25,433 nt of DNA, taken from the NCBI RefSeq assembly GCF_946885885.1, contig NZ_CAMPHN010000053.1, positions 1 to 25,433 of the forward strand, given 5' to 3'. The translations under genes were made by a program, and so were the position numbers. The notes under the pieces are model-generated. The model worked only from the letters and a program-made list of their open reading frames with translations, ran no database searches and was not told the origin of the DNA. Of this stretch, positions 18,845-25,433 are shown one piece after another. Origin of the DNA: an uncultured Pseudomonas sp. Lineage in GTDB: Bacteria; Pseudomonadota; Gammaproteobacteria; Pseudomonadales; Pseudomonadaceae. The first letter of the stretch is position 1. Every line of letters starts with the position of its first letter.

Positions 18845-19672
18845 ATGTCACTGCAAGACAAAACCCTGTTTATCACCGGCGCCAGCCGCGGCATCGGCCG
18901 CGAGATCGCCCTGCGTGCGGCGCGCGACGGCGCCAATATCGTTATCGCGGCGAAAAGCGCCGAGCCCCACGCCAAGCTGCCGGGCACCATCCATTCGGTG
19001 GCCGATGAGGTCGAGCAGGCCGGCGGCAAGGCCCTGGCCCTGCAACTGGATGTGCGCGACGAGGCTGCGGTAAAGGCCGCCATGGCCCAGGCGGCCGAGC
19101 ACTTCGGCGGTATCGATGCGCTGATCAATAACGCCGGGGCGATCAAGCTGGTGGGTGTGGAAAAGCTCGATCCCAAGCGCTTCGACCTGATGTTCCAGAT
19201 CAACACCCGCGCGGTGATGGTCTGCAGCCAGGCGGCGCTGCCCTACTTGAAAGACAGCGCCGCCGGCGGGCATATCCTCAACCTGTCGCCGCCCTTGAAT
19301 ATGGACAGCAAGTGGTTCGCCCAACACGGCCCTTACACCGTGACCAAATACGGCATGAGCATGCTGACCCTGGGCATGAGCGAGGAATTCAAGAAATACG
19401 GCATCAGCGTCAACGCGCTATGGCCCAAGACCATGATCGCCACCGCCGCCATCGAGTTCGAGCTGGGCAGTCGCGACGCCTTCAAGCGTGCCCGTACCCC
19501 GGCGATCATGGCCGACGCCGCCCACGCCATCCTGGCCAGCCAGAATCGCAGCATTACGGGCCGTTTATTGATCGATGAGGAAATTCTGCGCGAACAGGGC
19601 GTCAGCGACTTCGAACACTACCGCTTCGACCCGGAAGGCGGTGCGCTGATCGCTGATCTGTTCGTCGACTAG
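18845..19672 (+). CDS. atuG: Short-chain dehydrogenase AtuG (HSDL2-like)
   Basis: This 275-residue SDR resembles the dehydrogenase part of hydroxysteroid dehydrogenase-like protein 2. The cofactor motif TGASRGIG is at 11-18 and NNAG at 95-98. The catalytic set is Ser148 (LNLSPP), Tyr164 and Lys168 (PYTVTKYGM), so unlike AtuB it has the complete SDR triad. GGAG lies before the ATG at 18845. It is the last atu gene here; in P. aeruginosa atuG likewise follows atuF and precedes atuH. It probably oxidises a hydroxyacyl-CoA or alcohol intermediate, but the exact step is not established. Confidence 0.86.
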   Translation: MSLQDKTLFITGASRGIGREIALRAARDGANIVIAAKSAEPHAKLPGTIHSVADEVEQAGGKALALQLDVRDEAAVKAAMAQAAEHFGGIDALINNAGAIKLVGVEKLDPKRFDLMFQINTRAVMVCSQAALPYLKDSAAGGHILNLSPPLNMDSKWFAQHGPYTVTKYGMSMLTLGMSEEFKKYGISVNALWPKTMIATAAIEFELGSRDAFKRARTPAIMADAAHAILASQNRSITGRLLIDEEILREQGVSDFEHYRFDPEGGALIADLFVD

Positions 19673-19718
19673 CAGTATCCGCGTTGACACTGGGCGGGAT
19701 GGTGTGGAAGTAGGTCTG

Positions 19719-19750
19719 GTAGGTTGGCGTTGAGCGCAGCGAAGCCCAAC
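19719..19750. repeat. Single GTAGGTTGG-type REP arm after atuG
   Basis: GTAGGTTGGCGTTGAGCGCA begins a sequence ending GAAGCCCAAC. GTTGG and CCCAAC can form a short hairpin. It is related to the paired elements at 14362 and 20554 and may mark the end of the atu transcript. Confidence 0.6.
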
Positions 19751-19771
19751 AATCGTCCCAACACGCGCAGC

Positions 19772-20299
19772 TTAGCGCTTGAACTCAAACTGCAGCTCGG
19801 CGCCTTCCAGCGACTCCCAATAGTCCTGATCGCCACGCTCATTGGTGATCAGTTTGCCCTGTAGCTGAAACGGGCTGCCCGCAGGATTCTGCTCGTCGAA
19901 CAAGGGCGGCAATAACGTCGAAGGCAGTTCGCTGAAGGCCTCCACCGACTCCGTTGGCTCCAGCAACTCGGTCGGCAGGCTCAGATCCAGTTCCAGCCTG
20001 GGTGCCGGTACCGGCGCTTTGGCCACGCTGGTCTTAGGCTTCTCTTCGATCGGCTCTTTGCTGGCAACGGGCTTGGACAGCGGGCTCGGCTTGGCCGGTT
20101 CGCTCGCTTGCTTGGCTACTGGCTCGGCCGTTGGCTTGGCAGCAGGCGCAACCACTGGCGCCGGTGCAACTGGAACGACGGGAGTCGCGACCCGTGGCTT
20201 AGGCGGTCCGGCCGGATCGATAGGCGGTGCCGGCTCGTTGTCGCAAGCAGCGAGTGCGAGCAATGGCAAAAGTACAATCAAGCAACGAAAGCTAATCAT
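19772..20299 (-). CDS. Pro/Ala-rich predicted lipoprotein
   Basis: This is a protein of about 175 residues with lipoprotein signal MISFRCLIVLLPLLALAAC (Cys19). A long Pro/Ala/Lys/Glu-rich linker (about 25-100) follows, and then a short acidic C-terminal region (PTELLEPTESVEAFSELPST) ending in WESLEGAELQFEFKR. The low-complexity linker suggests a protein that spans part of the periplasm from an outer- or inner-membrane anchor. GTG (20308), TTG (20302) and ATG (20299) are all possible starts, none with a clear ribosome site; ATG gives the most typical signal peptide. I recognise no domain and no function. It is convergent with atuG. Confidence 0.7.
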   Translation of the reverse strand: MISFRCLIVLLPLLALAACDNEPAPPIDPAGPPKPRVATPVVPVAPAPVVAPAAKPTAEPVAKQASEPAKPSPLSKPVASKEPIEEKPKTSVAKAPVPAPRLELDLSLPTELLEPTESVEAFSELPSTLLPPLFDEQNPAGSPFQLQGKLITNERGDQDYWESLEGAELQFEFKR

Positions 20300-20387
20300 C
20301 AACGACACAATTGCGGCAGGGGAAAGTTTGCATGCTCCCCCCTCATCCGCGATCTAGCAAGCCTGCTCTGCGTTGCGCTTGCTTCTC

Positions 20388-20454
20388 GTAGTCCGGATGC
20401 AATCCGGGAACGCTTCAGTGGCTGACATCGCCCCCCGGATTTCATCCGGGCTAC
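20388..20454. repeat. GTAGTCCGG-type inverted REP pair
   Basis: The left arm GTAGTCCGGATGCAATCCGG (20388-20407) pairs with the right arm CCGGATTTCATCCGGGCTAC (20435-20454), with few mismatches. This is a familiar pseudomonad intergenic palindrome family, in the 366-base gene-free gap 20300-20665. Confidence 0.75.
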
Positions 20455-20553
20455 AAGAGCGCCGTTCTCTGGCTTAAGTGAACGGCCCTGCATGGCATGA
20501 AGCGCTCCGTTGCCAGGTCAGAGAGAAGTACCCGGGAGGCGAGAGTCAACAAT

Positions 20554-20650
20554 GTAGGTTGGCGCTGAGCCTGCGAAGCCCAACATTTCAGCCTTCACGC
20601 GCCTCGTTGGGCTTCACTGCGTTCAGCCTACGCGGCCCGGCCCAACCTAC
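20554..20650. repeat. GTAGGTTGG-type inverted repeat downstream of the anti-sigma gene
   Basis: GTAGGTTGG at the left and CCAACCTAC at the right flank partly paired arms (TGCGAAGCCCAAC with GTTGGGCTTCACTGCG). It ends 15 bases after the anti-sigma stop codon. The rest of the gap 20300-20665 holds nothing I recognise beyond this and the GTAGTCCGG pair. Confidence 0.75.
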
Positions 20651-20665
20651 TTCCGTTTCGTTCCG

Positions 20666-21361
20666 TTAACGGTTGTTTTCAAGGCGCTCCATCTGCGCCT
20701 CTATATCCAGCTGCGGATAGTCGCGCTGCAAACGCTGCTGCAACGCTTTCGCCTCATCCATCTTTCCGCTGCGGCGTAGTTCCAGCAGTTGTAACAGCAG
20801 TTGCTCCGACTCCGGCTCAACCGCCTTGCTCACCCGCGGCGCCATGGACGATGCGGCCTCTGGCACCAAGGCATCCGATAGAGCCTCGCTCGCGATCGGT
20901 GCTTGCTTGCGCATCTCCTCCGCCAGCACCGGTGCCGATTCTTTCTTCTCGGCCCTTTGCCGCTCTTGTGAATAGCGCTGCACCGCCGGCGCCTGTTCGC
21001 GCAGCAGGCCTTGCGGCGCCTCGGCTTCGGCCATGGGAGCGGCTGGCGCTGGCGCCATCACCGCACGCGGCATCGGCGCATCATAGGCATCCGGGGTCTG
21101 CTCCAGGGTGCGCCAGGTCAAGCTGACGCCTATGCCGACACAGGCCAGCCCGGCCACCGCCACCGACCAGCGCTGGCGACCGCCGGGGCCGAACAGCCAA
21201 GCATGCAGACGCTGGCTCCAACTGGGCTTGCTCGATACTTGCGCGGCGCGGGCCGCAGCGAGGATCCGCGCATTCAGTTCGGCGGACGGTTCGCCCTGGC
21301 TATGGGCGCGAAAGTGCTCGAGCAGCGCCTGCTCGTACGGTTCGTGTTTATCGCGATTCAT
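20666..21361 (-). CDS. Single-pass membrane anti-sigma-like protein
   Basis: This 231-residue protein has a cytoplasmic N-terminal part (about 1-63), one transmembrane helix (about 65-81, WSVAVAGLACVGIGVS) and a long periplasmic part. The periplasmic part is rich in Ala, Pro, Glu and Gln, with a helical C terminus (LLLQLLELRRSGKMDEAKAL). The ATG overlaps the sigma-factor stop by four bases (ATGA). That position and topology fit a regulator of the sigma factor, but no clear zinc-binding anti-sigma HxxxCxxC motif is seen, so the assignment rests on topology and context. The N-terminal helices would bind the sigma factor and the C-terminal part would sense the envelope (inference). Confidence 0.72.
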   Translation of the reverse strand: MNRDKHEPYEQALLEHFRAHSQGEPSAELNARILAAARAAQVSSKPSWSQRLHAWLFGPGGRQRWSVAVAGLACVGIGVSLTWRTLEQTPDAYDAPMPRAVMAPAPAAPMAEAEAPQGLLREQAPAVQRYSQERQRAEKKESAPVLAEEMRKQAPIASEALSDALVPEAASSMAPRVSKAVEPESEQLLLQLLELRRSGKMDEAKALQQRLQRDYPQLDIEAQMERLENNR

Positions 21362-21954
21362 ACGGGTAACTCCTCGGCGGCCGGGTCAGCCAGCAACCGA
21401 CGTAATTTCTGCAACGCATAGCGCAAACGGCTTTTCACCGTTTCCGCCGGCGTGCGGGTCAGCTCGGCGATCTCGTGCAGTTCCAGATCGCCGTGGGCGC
21501 GCAACAGGAAGACTTCGCGCTGCTCGGCCGGCAGATCTGCGAGCGCGGCCTGCAGGCGCTCCTGGTCGCGACTCAAGCTGAGCTGGCGCTCGGGGTCGGC
21601 GTCGCCGCACGGCTGGTCATGCAGCTGCTCGTCGAACGCTTCATGCTTTCCCTGCTGACGGCCCGATTTGCGCCAGTGATCGATCAGCCGGTTGCGGGCG
21701 ATCTGGTACAACCAGGTCTTGAACAGCACCGCCTCGCGTTGCAACGATTGGCTGCGGATCAGGCTCATCCAGGTGTCCTGGAACACCTCCTCGGCCAGCG
21801 TCGGATCGCCGCACAGGCCACAGAGAAAACGGAACAAACCGAGGCGATGGCGCTGATAGAGCAGCGCAAAAGCCTCGGCATCGCCCTGGCGATAACGCCG
21901 CAACAAGGCGGCGTCCTCTTCGTCGGGCAGTGGAGCAACGGGATGGGCAGTCAC
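21358..21954 (-). CDS. ECF-type RNA polymerase sigma factor
   Basis: This is a 198-residue sigma-70-family factor with region 2 (about 18-95) and region 4 (about 125-185) and no regions 1 or 3. Region 2 includes FALLYQRHRLGLFRFL, EEVFQDTWMSLIRS and WLYQIARNRLIDHWRK. Region 4 includes LADLPAEQREVFLLRAHGDL and the helix-turn-helix LHEIAELTRTPAETVKSRLR. The frame is open upstream to 22206 inside the vWA gene, but homology starts at the GTG at 21954, one base after the vWA stop codon, with AAGG about 10 bases upstream. It is the middle gene of a tightly coupled operon (vWA, sigma, anti-sigma). The target promoters are unknown. Confidence 0.9.
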   Translation of the reverse strand: MTAHPVAPLPDEEDAALLRRYRQGDAEAFALLYQRHRLGLFRFLCGLCGDPTLAEEVFQDTWMSLIRSQSLQREAVLFKTWLYQIARNRLIDHWRKSGRQQGKHEAFDEQLHDQPCGDADPERQLSLSRDQERLQAALADLPAEQREVFLLRAHGDLELHEIAELTRTPAETVKSRLRYALQKLRRLLADPAAEELPV

Positions 21955-21955
21955 G

Positions 21956-23725
21956 CTAGTCGACCTTGGCAGCGCTGGGTGCGGGAAGTGAAGCCGGAGT
22001 TTGCAGGCTTTGCGCCAATTCGACCAGTTGCACGAACTCGCCGCGCAGGCCGAAGCGATCCTCGCCCTTGCCGCTACGGGCCAACTCGGCGCTGGCGGCC
22101 AGGTCGAAATCGCCGGTGTACTGCGCGCCTTTGAGCTGCTGAGCGAAGGCGGCAACCGCGGCGGCGAAACGCAGATCCTCGCTGGCCTGGGCAATCGCCG
22201 GGACATTGCGTTGCGCCACTATGGGGATCTCCAGCAAGCGGCTGCTGCCCGGTTGCGGCGCCTTGTAGCGGATACGCAGCAGCGCCAGTTCGCCCTGCTC
22301 GCTGACGGATCTTTCCGCCTGCTGATAGCGCAGCGGTTCCAACCAACCCTTATTGCCGGTCGGGACTATTTCATAGAGCGCAGTGACCGTATGGCCTGCG
22401 CCGATCTCCCCGGCATCGACCTTGTCGTTGCTGAAATCCTCACGCTTCAGCGCACGGTTCTCATAGCCGAGCAAGCGGTACTCGCTGACCTGAGCCGGGT
22501 TGAACTCGACCTGAATTTTCACATCCTTGGCCACCGTCGCCAGGGTCGAGCCGAGCTGATCGACCAACACCTTGCGCGCCTCGCGCAGGTTGTCGATATA
22601 GGCGTAATTGCCATCGCCGGCATCGGCCAACTGCTCCATCAACTGCTCGTTGTAGTTATCGGTGCCGAAGCCCAGGGTGGTCAGGGATATCCCGGTCTTG
22701 CGCTTATCGGCCGCCAGTTGTTTGAGCGTCTCAAAATCGCTGATGCCGACATTAAAGTCGCCATCGGTGGCCAGCAGGATGCGGTTGATACCGCCCTCGA
22801 TAAAACCCTGTTGCGCCTGCTGATAGGCCAGCTGAATGCCCGACTCGCCGGCCGTGGAACCGCCTGCGGTGAGCTGATCGATAGCCGCGCGAATCTTCGC
22901 CTTGTCGCTGCCCGCTGTCGGTTCCAGCACCACGCTGGAGGAGCCGGCATAGACCACCAGGGAGACCTTGTCCTCGGCGCGCAATTGCTCGACCAGCAAT
23001 TTCAGGGTGCTCTGCACCAGCGGCAAACCTTCGCGCCTGTCCATCGAACCGGACACGTCCACCAGAAACACCAGATTGGCCAGCGGCAACTGTGCCGCCT
23101 GCATATCCGACGCCTTGATCGCGATACGCAGCAGCCGGCTTTGCGGATTCCAAGGCGTCACCGCCAACTCGGTGCCGACGCCAAAGGGCGTATCGCCAGT
23201 CGGCAACGGATAGGTATAGGGGAAGTAATTGACCAACTCCTCCAAGCGCACCGCCTCGGCCGGAGGTAACTGGCCCTGATTGAGAAAACGCCGCACGTTG
23301 GCATAGCTGCCGGTATCGACATCGATACTGAAGGTCGACACCGGCGTCTCGGCCACCGCGTGCACCGGGTTGTCGGCGAGCTTCTGATACTGCTCGCGGC
23401 CCTGGTCACGGTAACCGGGCGGCAGCGCATCGGGCATCGAGCCCGCTATGGGCATGGGCGCATAGGCCACGCTCGGCATAACGGCCATATCCTCCGCAGC
23501 GGCTTTACGTTGCAACTGCGCAGGCGCGGACGAGACCTCCTGCTCACGCAATTCGGCACGCTGGCTCTGGCGCACCTGATCGGCAAGCACCACAGCCCCT
23601 TCAGACTTGGCCGCGGTGGCAGCAGCATCGGGATTGGCGGCGCTACAAGCGCCAAGAGCAAGCAACAAGCCCGCGGCAAAACCGGCGGTAAGGGGACGGG
23701 CAAGCAAAACGGGATAAGCGGACAT
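21956..23725 (-). CDS. von Willebrand factor A domain lipoprotein (YfbK-like)
   Basis: This is a 589-residue protein when started at 23725, where AGGAGA lies 8 bases upstream; an ATG at 23743 is less likely. The lipoprotein signal ends LLLALGAC (Cys27). A Gln/Ala/Glu-rich spacer leads to the YfbK-type N-terminal region (about 110-200, with STFSIDVDTGSYANVRRFLN). The vWA domain (about 216-390) has a complete metal-ion-dependent adhesion site: DVSGS (D223, S225, S227), T290 in GGSTAGESG and D321 in LLATDGDFN. A DUF3520-type C-terminal region follows (about 400-580). It is probably anchored in the envelope and binds protein ligands through Mg2+. It is the first gene of the operon with the sigma and anti-sigma genes, so it may help sense or respond to the signal they control (inference). 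Confidence 0.9.
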   Translation of the reverse strand: MSAYPVLLARPLTAGFAAGLLLALGACSAANPDAAATAAKSEGAVVLADQVRQSQRAELREQEVSSAPAQLQRKAAAEDMAVMPSVAYAPMPIAGSMPDALPPGYRDQGREQYQKLADNPVHAVAETPVSTFSIDVDTGSYANVRRFLNQGQLPPAEAVRLEELVNYFPYTYPLPTGDTPFGVGTELAVTPWNPQSRLLRIAIKASDMQAAQLPLANLVFLVDVSGSMDRREGLPLVQSTLKLLVEQLRAEDKVSLVVYAGSSSVVLEPTAGSDKAKIRAAIDQLTAGGSTAGESGIQLAYQQAQQGFIEGGINRILLATDGDFNVGISDFETLKQLAADKRKTGISLTTLGFGTDNYNEQLMEQLADAGDGNYAYIDNLREARKVLVDQLGSTLATVAKDVKIQVEFNPAQVSEYRLLGYENRALKREDFSNDKVDAGEIGAGHTVTALYEIVPTGNKGWLEPLRYQQAERSVSEQGELALLRIRYKAPQPGSSRLLEIPIVAQRNVPAIAQASEDLRFAAAVAAFAQQLKGAQYTGDFDLAASAELARSGKGEDRFGLRGEFVQLVELAQSLQTPASLPAPSAAKVD

Positions 23726-23792
23726 GAGGTCTCTCCTGAGCAAACGAACGAACCATTCGCTTAGGTAGACGCGGTGCTATGCGAAAACGGGT

Positions 23793-23988
23793 TAGCAGGC
23801 CGTTGAAAAACGTAGGCGACGACTGCATGGATACAGGAGGTAGAGCGAAGCAGGAAGCCCGAGCCGAGGCAGTCAGTGCAAGGCAAAAACAGGCGAAAAA
23901 GCGGAGTTTACGTGCTGTAAATGAGCATTTTGAGCCTGTTTTTAACGCAGCAATGGCAACGCAGGTAGTTTTTCAACAGCCTGTTAGA
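23793..23988. mobile_element. MITE-like element, copy 2 (about 196 bp)
   Basis: TAGCAGGCCGTTGAAAAACG at the left pairs with a right end ending TTTTTCAACAGCCTGTTA. The core is the reverse complement of copy 1 (6446-6590), almost base for base around AAATGAGCATTTTGAGCC. Copy 2 has about 50 extra bases near its left end (within about 23,820-23,880), so copy 1 looks internally deleted. It sits 67 bases upstream of the vWA start codon and just downstream of the RTX terminator. Confidence 0.82.
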
Positions 23989-23994
23989 GGGTTA

Positions 23995-24023
23995 GAAAAA
24001 CAAAAGCCCATCATCGGATGGGC
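23995..24023 (-). terminator. Rho-independent terminator of the RTX gene
   Basis: GCCCATC (24006-24012) and GATGGGC (24017-24023) form a 7-base stem with a 4-base loop. On the minus strand it is followed by TTTTGTTTTTC. It begins 26 bases after the RTX stop codon. Confidence 0.85.
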
Positions 24024-24049
24024 CTTTGCTTGACGCTTACGCTAACGAT

Positions 24050-25433
24050 TTACTGCCAGTTGGCGGCGATAACCACATCCAACTGCGCACGCTGGTCGGC
24101 AGTGAGGTTGGACTCACCGCCAGCAGGCACGCCGAACGAGGCCATGGCGTCGACCAGATTCTGTACCTGGCCGTCCAGCAGGGTCTTGCCATCGGCAGTC
24201 TTGAACTGATCCAGATGGTAGTTGCTGCCGGAATACCAGTTGCTGATCGTTGCCTTGTCACCTGTGCCGATAATGCTGACATCCAGGTTCGAGCCGTTCT
24301 TCCTGAACCACAACTGCTCTACCGAGACCCCTTCAGTGAAACTCAGCGTATCCACACTACCGGCGGAAGTGTCGTAGTTGTTGATGGTGTCTTGACCTGA
24401 GCCATTACCGAACAGGTAGGTGTCCGAGCCGGTACCGCCATCGAGCGAGTCGTTGCCCGATCCGCCATCAAGGGTGTCGTTGCCCGCCTCGCCATACAGC
24501 GCGTCGGCACCGTCACCACCGAGCAACACATCGTTGCCACCACGAGCATAGAGGGTGTCATTGCCACCACCGCCATGAATGGTGTCGGCCACCGTGGTGC
24601 CCGTCAGGCCGTCGTTGCCCGCCGTGCCGGCGAACAACATGGACTTGATCGCGTCCAAGTCCCAGGTCGTACCGTCGGCAAACTGCACCTGCTGCACCGG
24701 GTTGTAGCTGTTCGCAGGGTTGTCGGCATAGAAGAAACCGTTGATGGTCAAGGTGTCGCCAGTGCCAGCGATGCTCAGTTGCAACGCCCGGTTGCTACCC
24801 CAGTGATTGTCATAGACCTGTTTGACCACCACGTCGCCAGGCAGCACACCCTCTTTGAACTGCACGGTATTGAGCTTGCTGCCGCTATTGAGTTCGTAGG
24901 TGCCACCGAAAATCAGGTCCTGGCCATCGCCACGGCCGAACAGATAGGTGTTATTACCCACGCCACCGGTCAGGTTGTCATTGCCAGCACCGCCATCCAG
25001 GATGTCGTTACCTTCGCCGCCGTTGAGCGTGTCGTTGCCCGCACCACCCAGTAGCGTGTCGTTACCTGTTTCGCCCGATAGCGTGTCGTTACCCGCACCG
25101 CCGTCGAGGGTGTCATCACCCGCCGCACCATTCAGATTGTCGGCACCCAATCCACCGCTCAGCGTCTCGCCGGCCATAGTGCCGCGCACGTTGTCGTTGC
25201 CTTCGCTGCCGGCGAACAACATCGACTTGATCGCTTCCAAGTTCCAGATCGTGCCGTCGGCAAACCGCACCTGCTGTACCGGGTTGTAGCTATTGGCAGG
25301 GTTGTCGGAGTAGAAGAAGCCGTTGATGGTCAAGGTGTCGCCAGTGCCAGCGATGCTCAGTTGCAACGCCCGGTTGCTACCCCAGTGATTGTCATAGACC
25401 TGTTTGACCACCACGTCGCCAGGCAGCACACCC
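24050..25433 (-). CDS. Large RTX repeat protein, C-terminal part; 5' end beyond window
   Basis: This is the last 461 or so codons of a secreted calcium-binding RTX protein; the frame is open to the window edge, and the GTG at 25429 is internal. Two blocks of GGxGxDxLx nonapeptides are visible, about 25,215-24,940 ([20 protein letters not shown]) and 24,630-24,405 ([20 protein letters not shown]). Each block is preceded by a haemolysin-type calcium-binding related module ([32 protein letters not shown]). A third variant module, [20 protein letters not shown], lies near the end. The C terminus, [18 protein letters not shown], resembles the uncleaved signal region of type I secreted proteins. 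Such proteins leave by an ABC/MFP/TolC exporter and fold with external Ca2+. The activity, adhesin or enzyme, would lie in the missing N-terminal part. A strong terminator follows. Confidence 0.93.
   Translation of the reverse strand, partial: GVLPGDVVVKQVYDNHWGSNRALQLSIAGTGDTLTINGFFYSDNPANSYNPVQQVRFADGTIWNLEAIKSMLFAGSEGNDNVRGTMAGETLSGGLGADNLNGAAGDDTLDGGAGNDTLSGETGNDTLLGGAGNDTLNGGEGNDILDGGAGNDNLTGGVGNNTYLFGRGDGQDLIFGGTYELNSGSKLNTVQFKEGVLPGDVVVKQVYDNHWGSNRALQLSIAGTGDTLTINGFFYADNPANSYNPVQQVQFADGTTWDLDAIKSMLFAGTAGNDGLTGTTVADTIHGGGGNDTLYARGGNDVLLGGDGADALYGEAGNDTLDGGSGNDSLDGGTGSDTYLFGNGSGQDTINNYDTSAGSVDTLSFTEGVSVEQLWFRKNGSNLDVSIIGTGDKATISNWYSGSNYHLDQFKTADGKTLLDGQVQNLVDAMASFGVPAGGESNLTADQRAQLDVVIAANWQ
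24605..25433. repeat. In-frame 582-bp tandem duplication within the RTX gene
   Basis: 24738-24851 and 25320-25433 are identical over 114 bases at a spacing of exactly 582 bases (194 codons), and the identity runs to the window edge. Similarity extends with scattered differences back to about 24,605 and 25,187. It covers the calcium-binding related module rather than the short nonapeptides. Confidence 0.88.

Noticed and set aside
21955..22206. 84-residue N-terminal extension of the sigma factor
   Set aside because: It lies wholly within the vWA gene in another frame, and the extra sequence is not sigma-like. The GTG at 21954 follows the vWA stop directly.
24400..25433. CRISPR-like periodic repeats
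   Set aside because: The short repeats are in-frame GGxGxDxLx codons of an RTX protein with no fixed spacer length or constant repeat.

Overview
The window comes from a GC-rich gammaproteobacterium, almost certainly a Pseudomonas or close relative. The evidence is a recognisable acyclic terpene utilisation (atu) cluster in the P. aeruginosa gene order, a type II DAHP synthase, a DUF2897 mini-protein, pseudomonad-style REP hairpins (GTAGGTTGG, TGTAGGAGC and GTAGTCCGG families) and a large RTX protein. The species cannot be fixed from this sequence alone.

Layout. Positions 1-704 (minus) hold a truncated spermidine-synthase-like gene, divergent from a type II DAHP synthase (914-2260). Convergent to it is a two-gene signalling operon on the minus strand (4572-2355): a soluble histidine kinase with an N-terminal CBS pair, followed by a response regulator with two receiver domains and no output domain. 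Divergent from the kinase are a 55-residue DUF2897 membrane peptide and an overlapping lipoprotein of unknown function (4768-6310). Next come a MITE-like element (6446-6590), a CPBP intramembrane protease (6618-7376) and two paralogous periplasmic solute-binding proteins on the minus strand (7327-9004).

The core of the window (9116-19672) is the atu cluster: atuR (TetR repressor, minus) divergent from atuA-atuB-atuC-atuD-atuE-atuF-atuG. It degrades citronellol/geraniol-type acyclic terpenes as CoA thioesters. AtuD oxidises citronellyl-CoA to geranyl-CoA, AtuC/AtuF carboxylate geranyl-CoA (biotin-dependent), AtuE hydrates isohexenylglutaconyl-CoA, and AtuA, AtuB and AtuG have less certain roles. 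Two mirror-image palindromes lie between atuR and atuA and fit AtuR operators. Every intergenic gap inside the operon (A/B, C/D, D/E, E/F, F/G) is filled by a long inverted-repeat element; only atuB/atuC, whose stop and start codons overlap, lacks one. The atuH gene that follows atuG in P. aeruginosa is not here.

Downstream, on the minus strand, are a Pro/Ala-rich lipoprotein (19772-20299), a repeat-filled gap (20300-20665) and a compact operon of vWA lipoprotein, ECF sigma factor and membrane anti-sigma-like protein (23725-20666). A second, longer copy of the MITE-like element, in the opposite orientation (23793-23988), follows. Last is the C-terminal part of a large RTX/type I secreted protein that runs off the right edge and carries a recent-looking in-frame 582-bp duplication.

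No tRNA, rRNA, CRISPR array, transposase or complete insertion sequence was seen.
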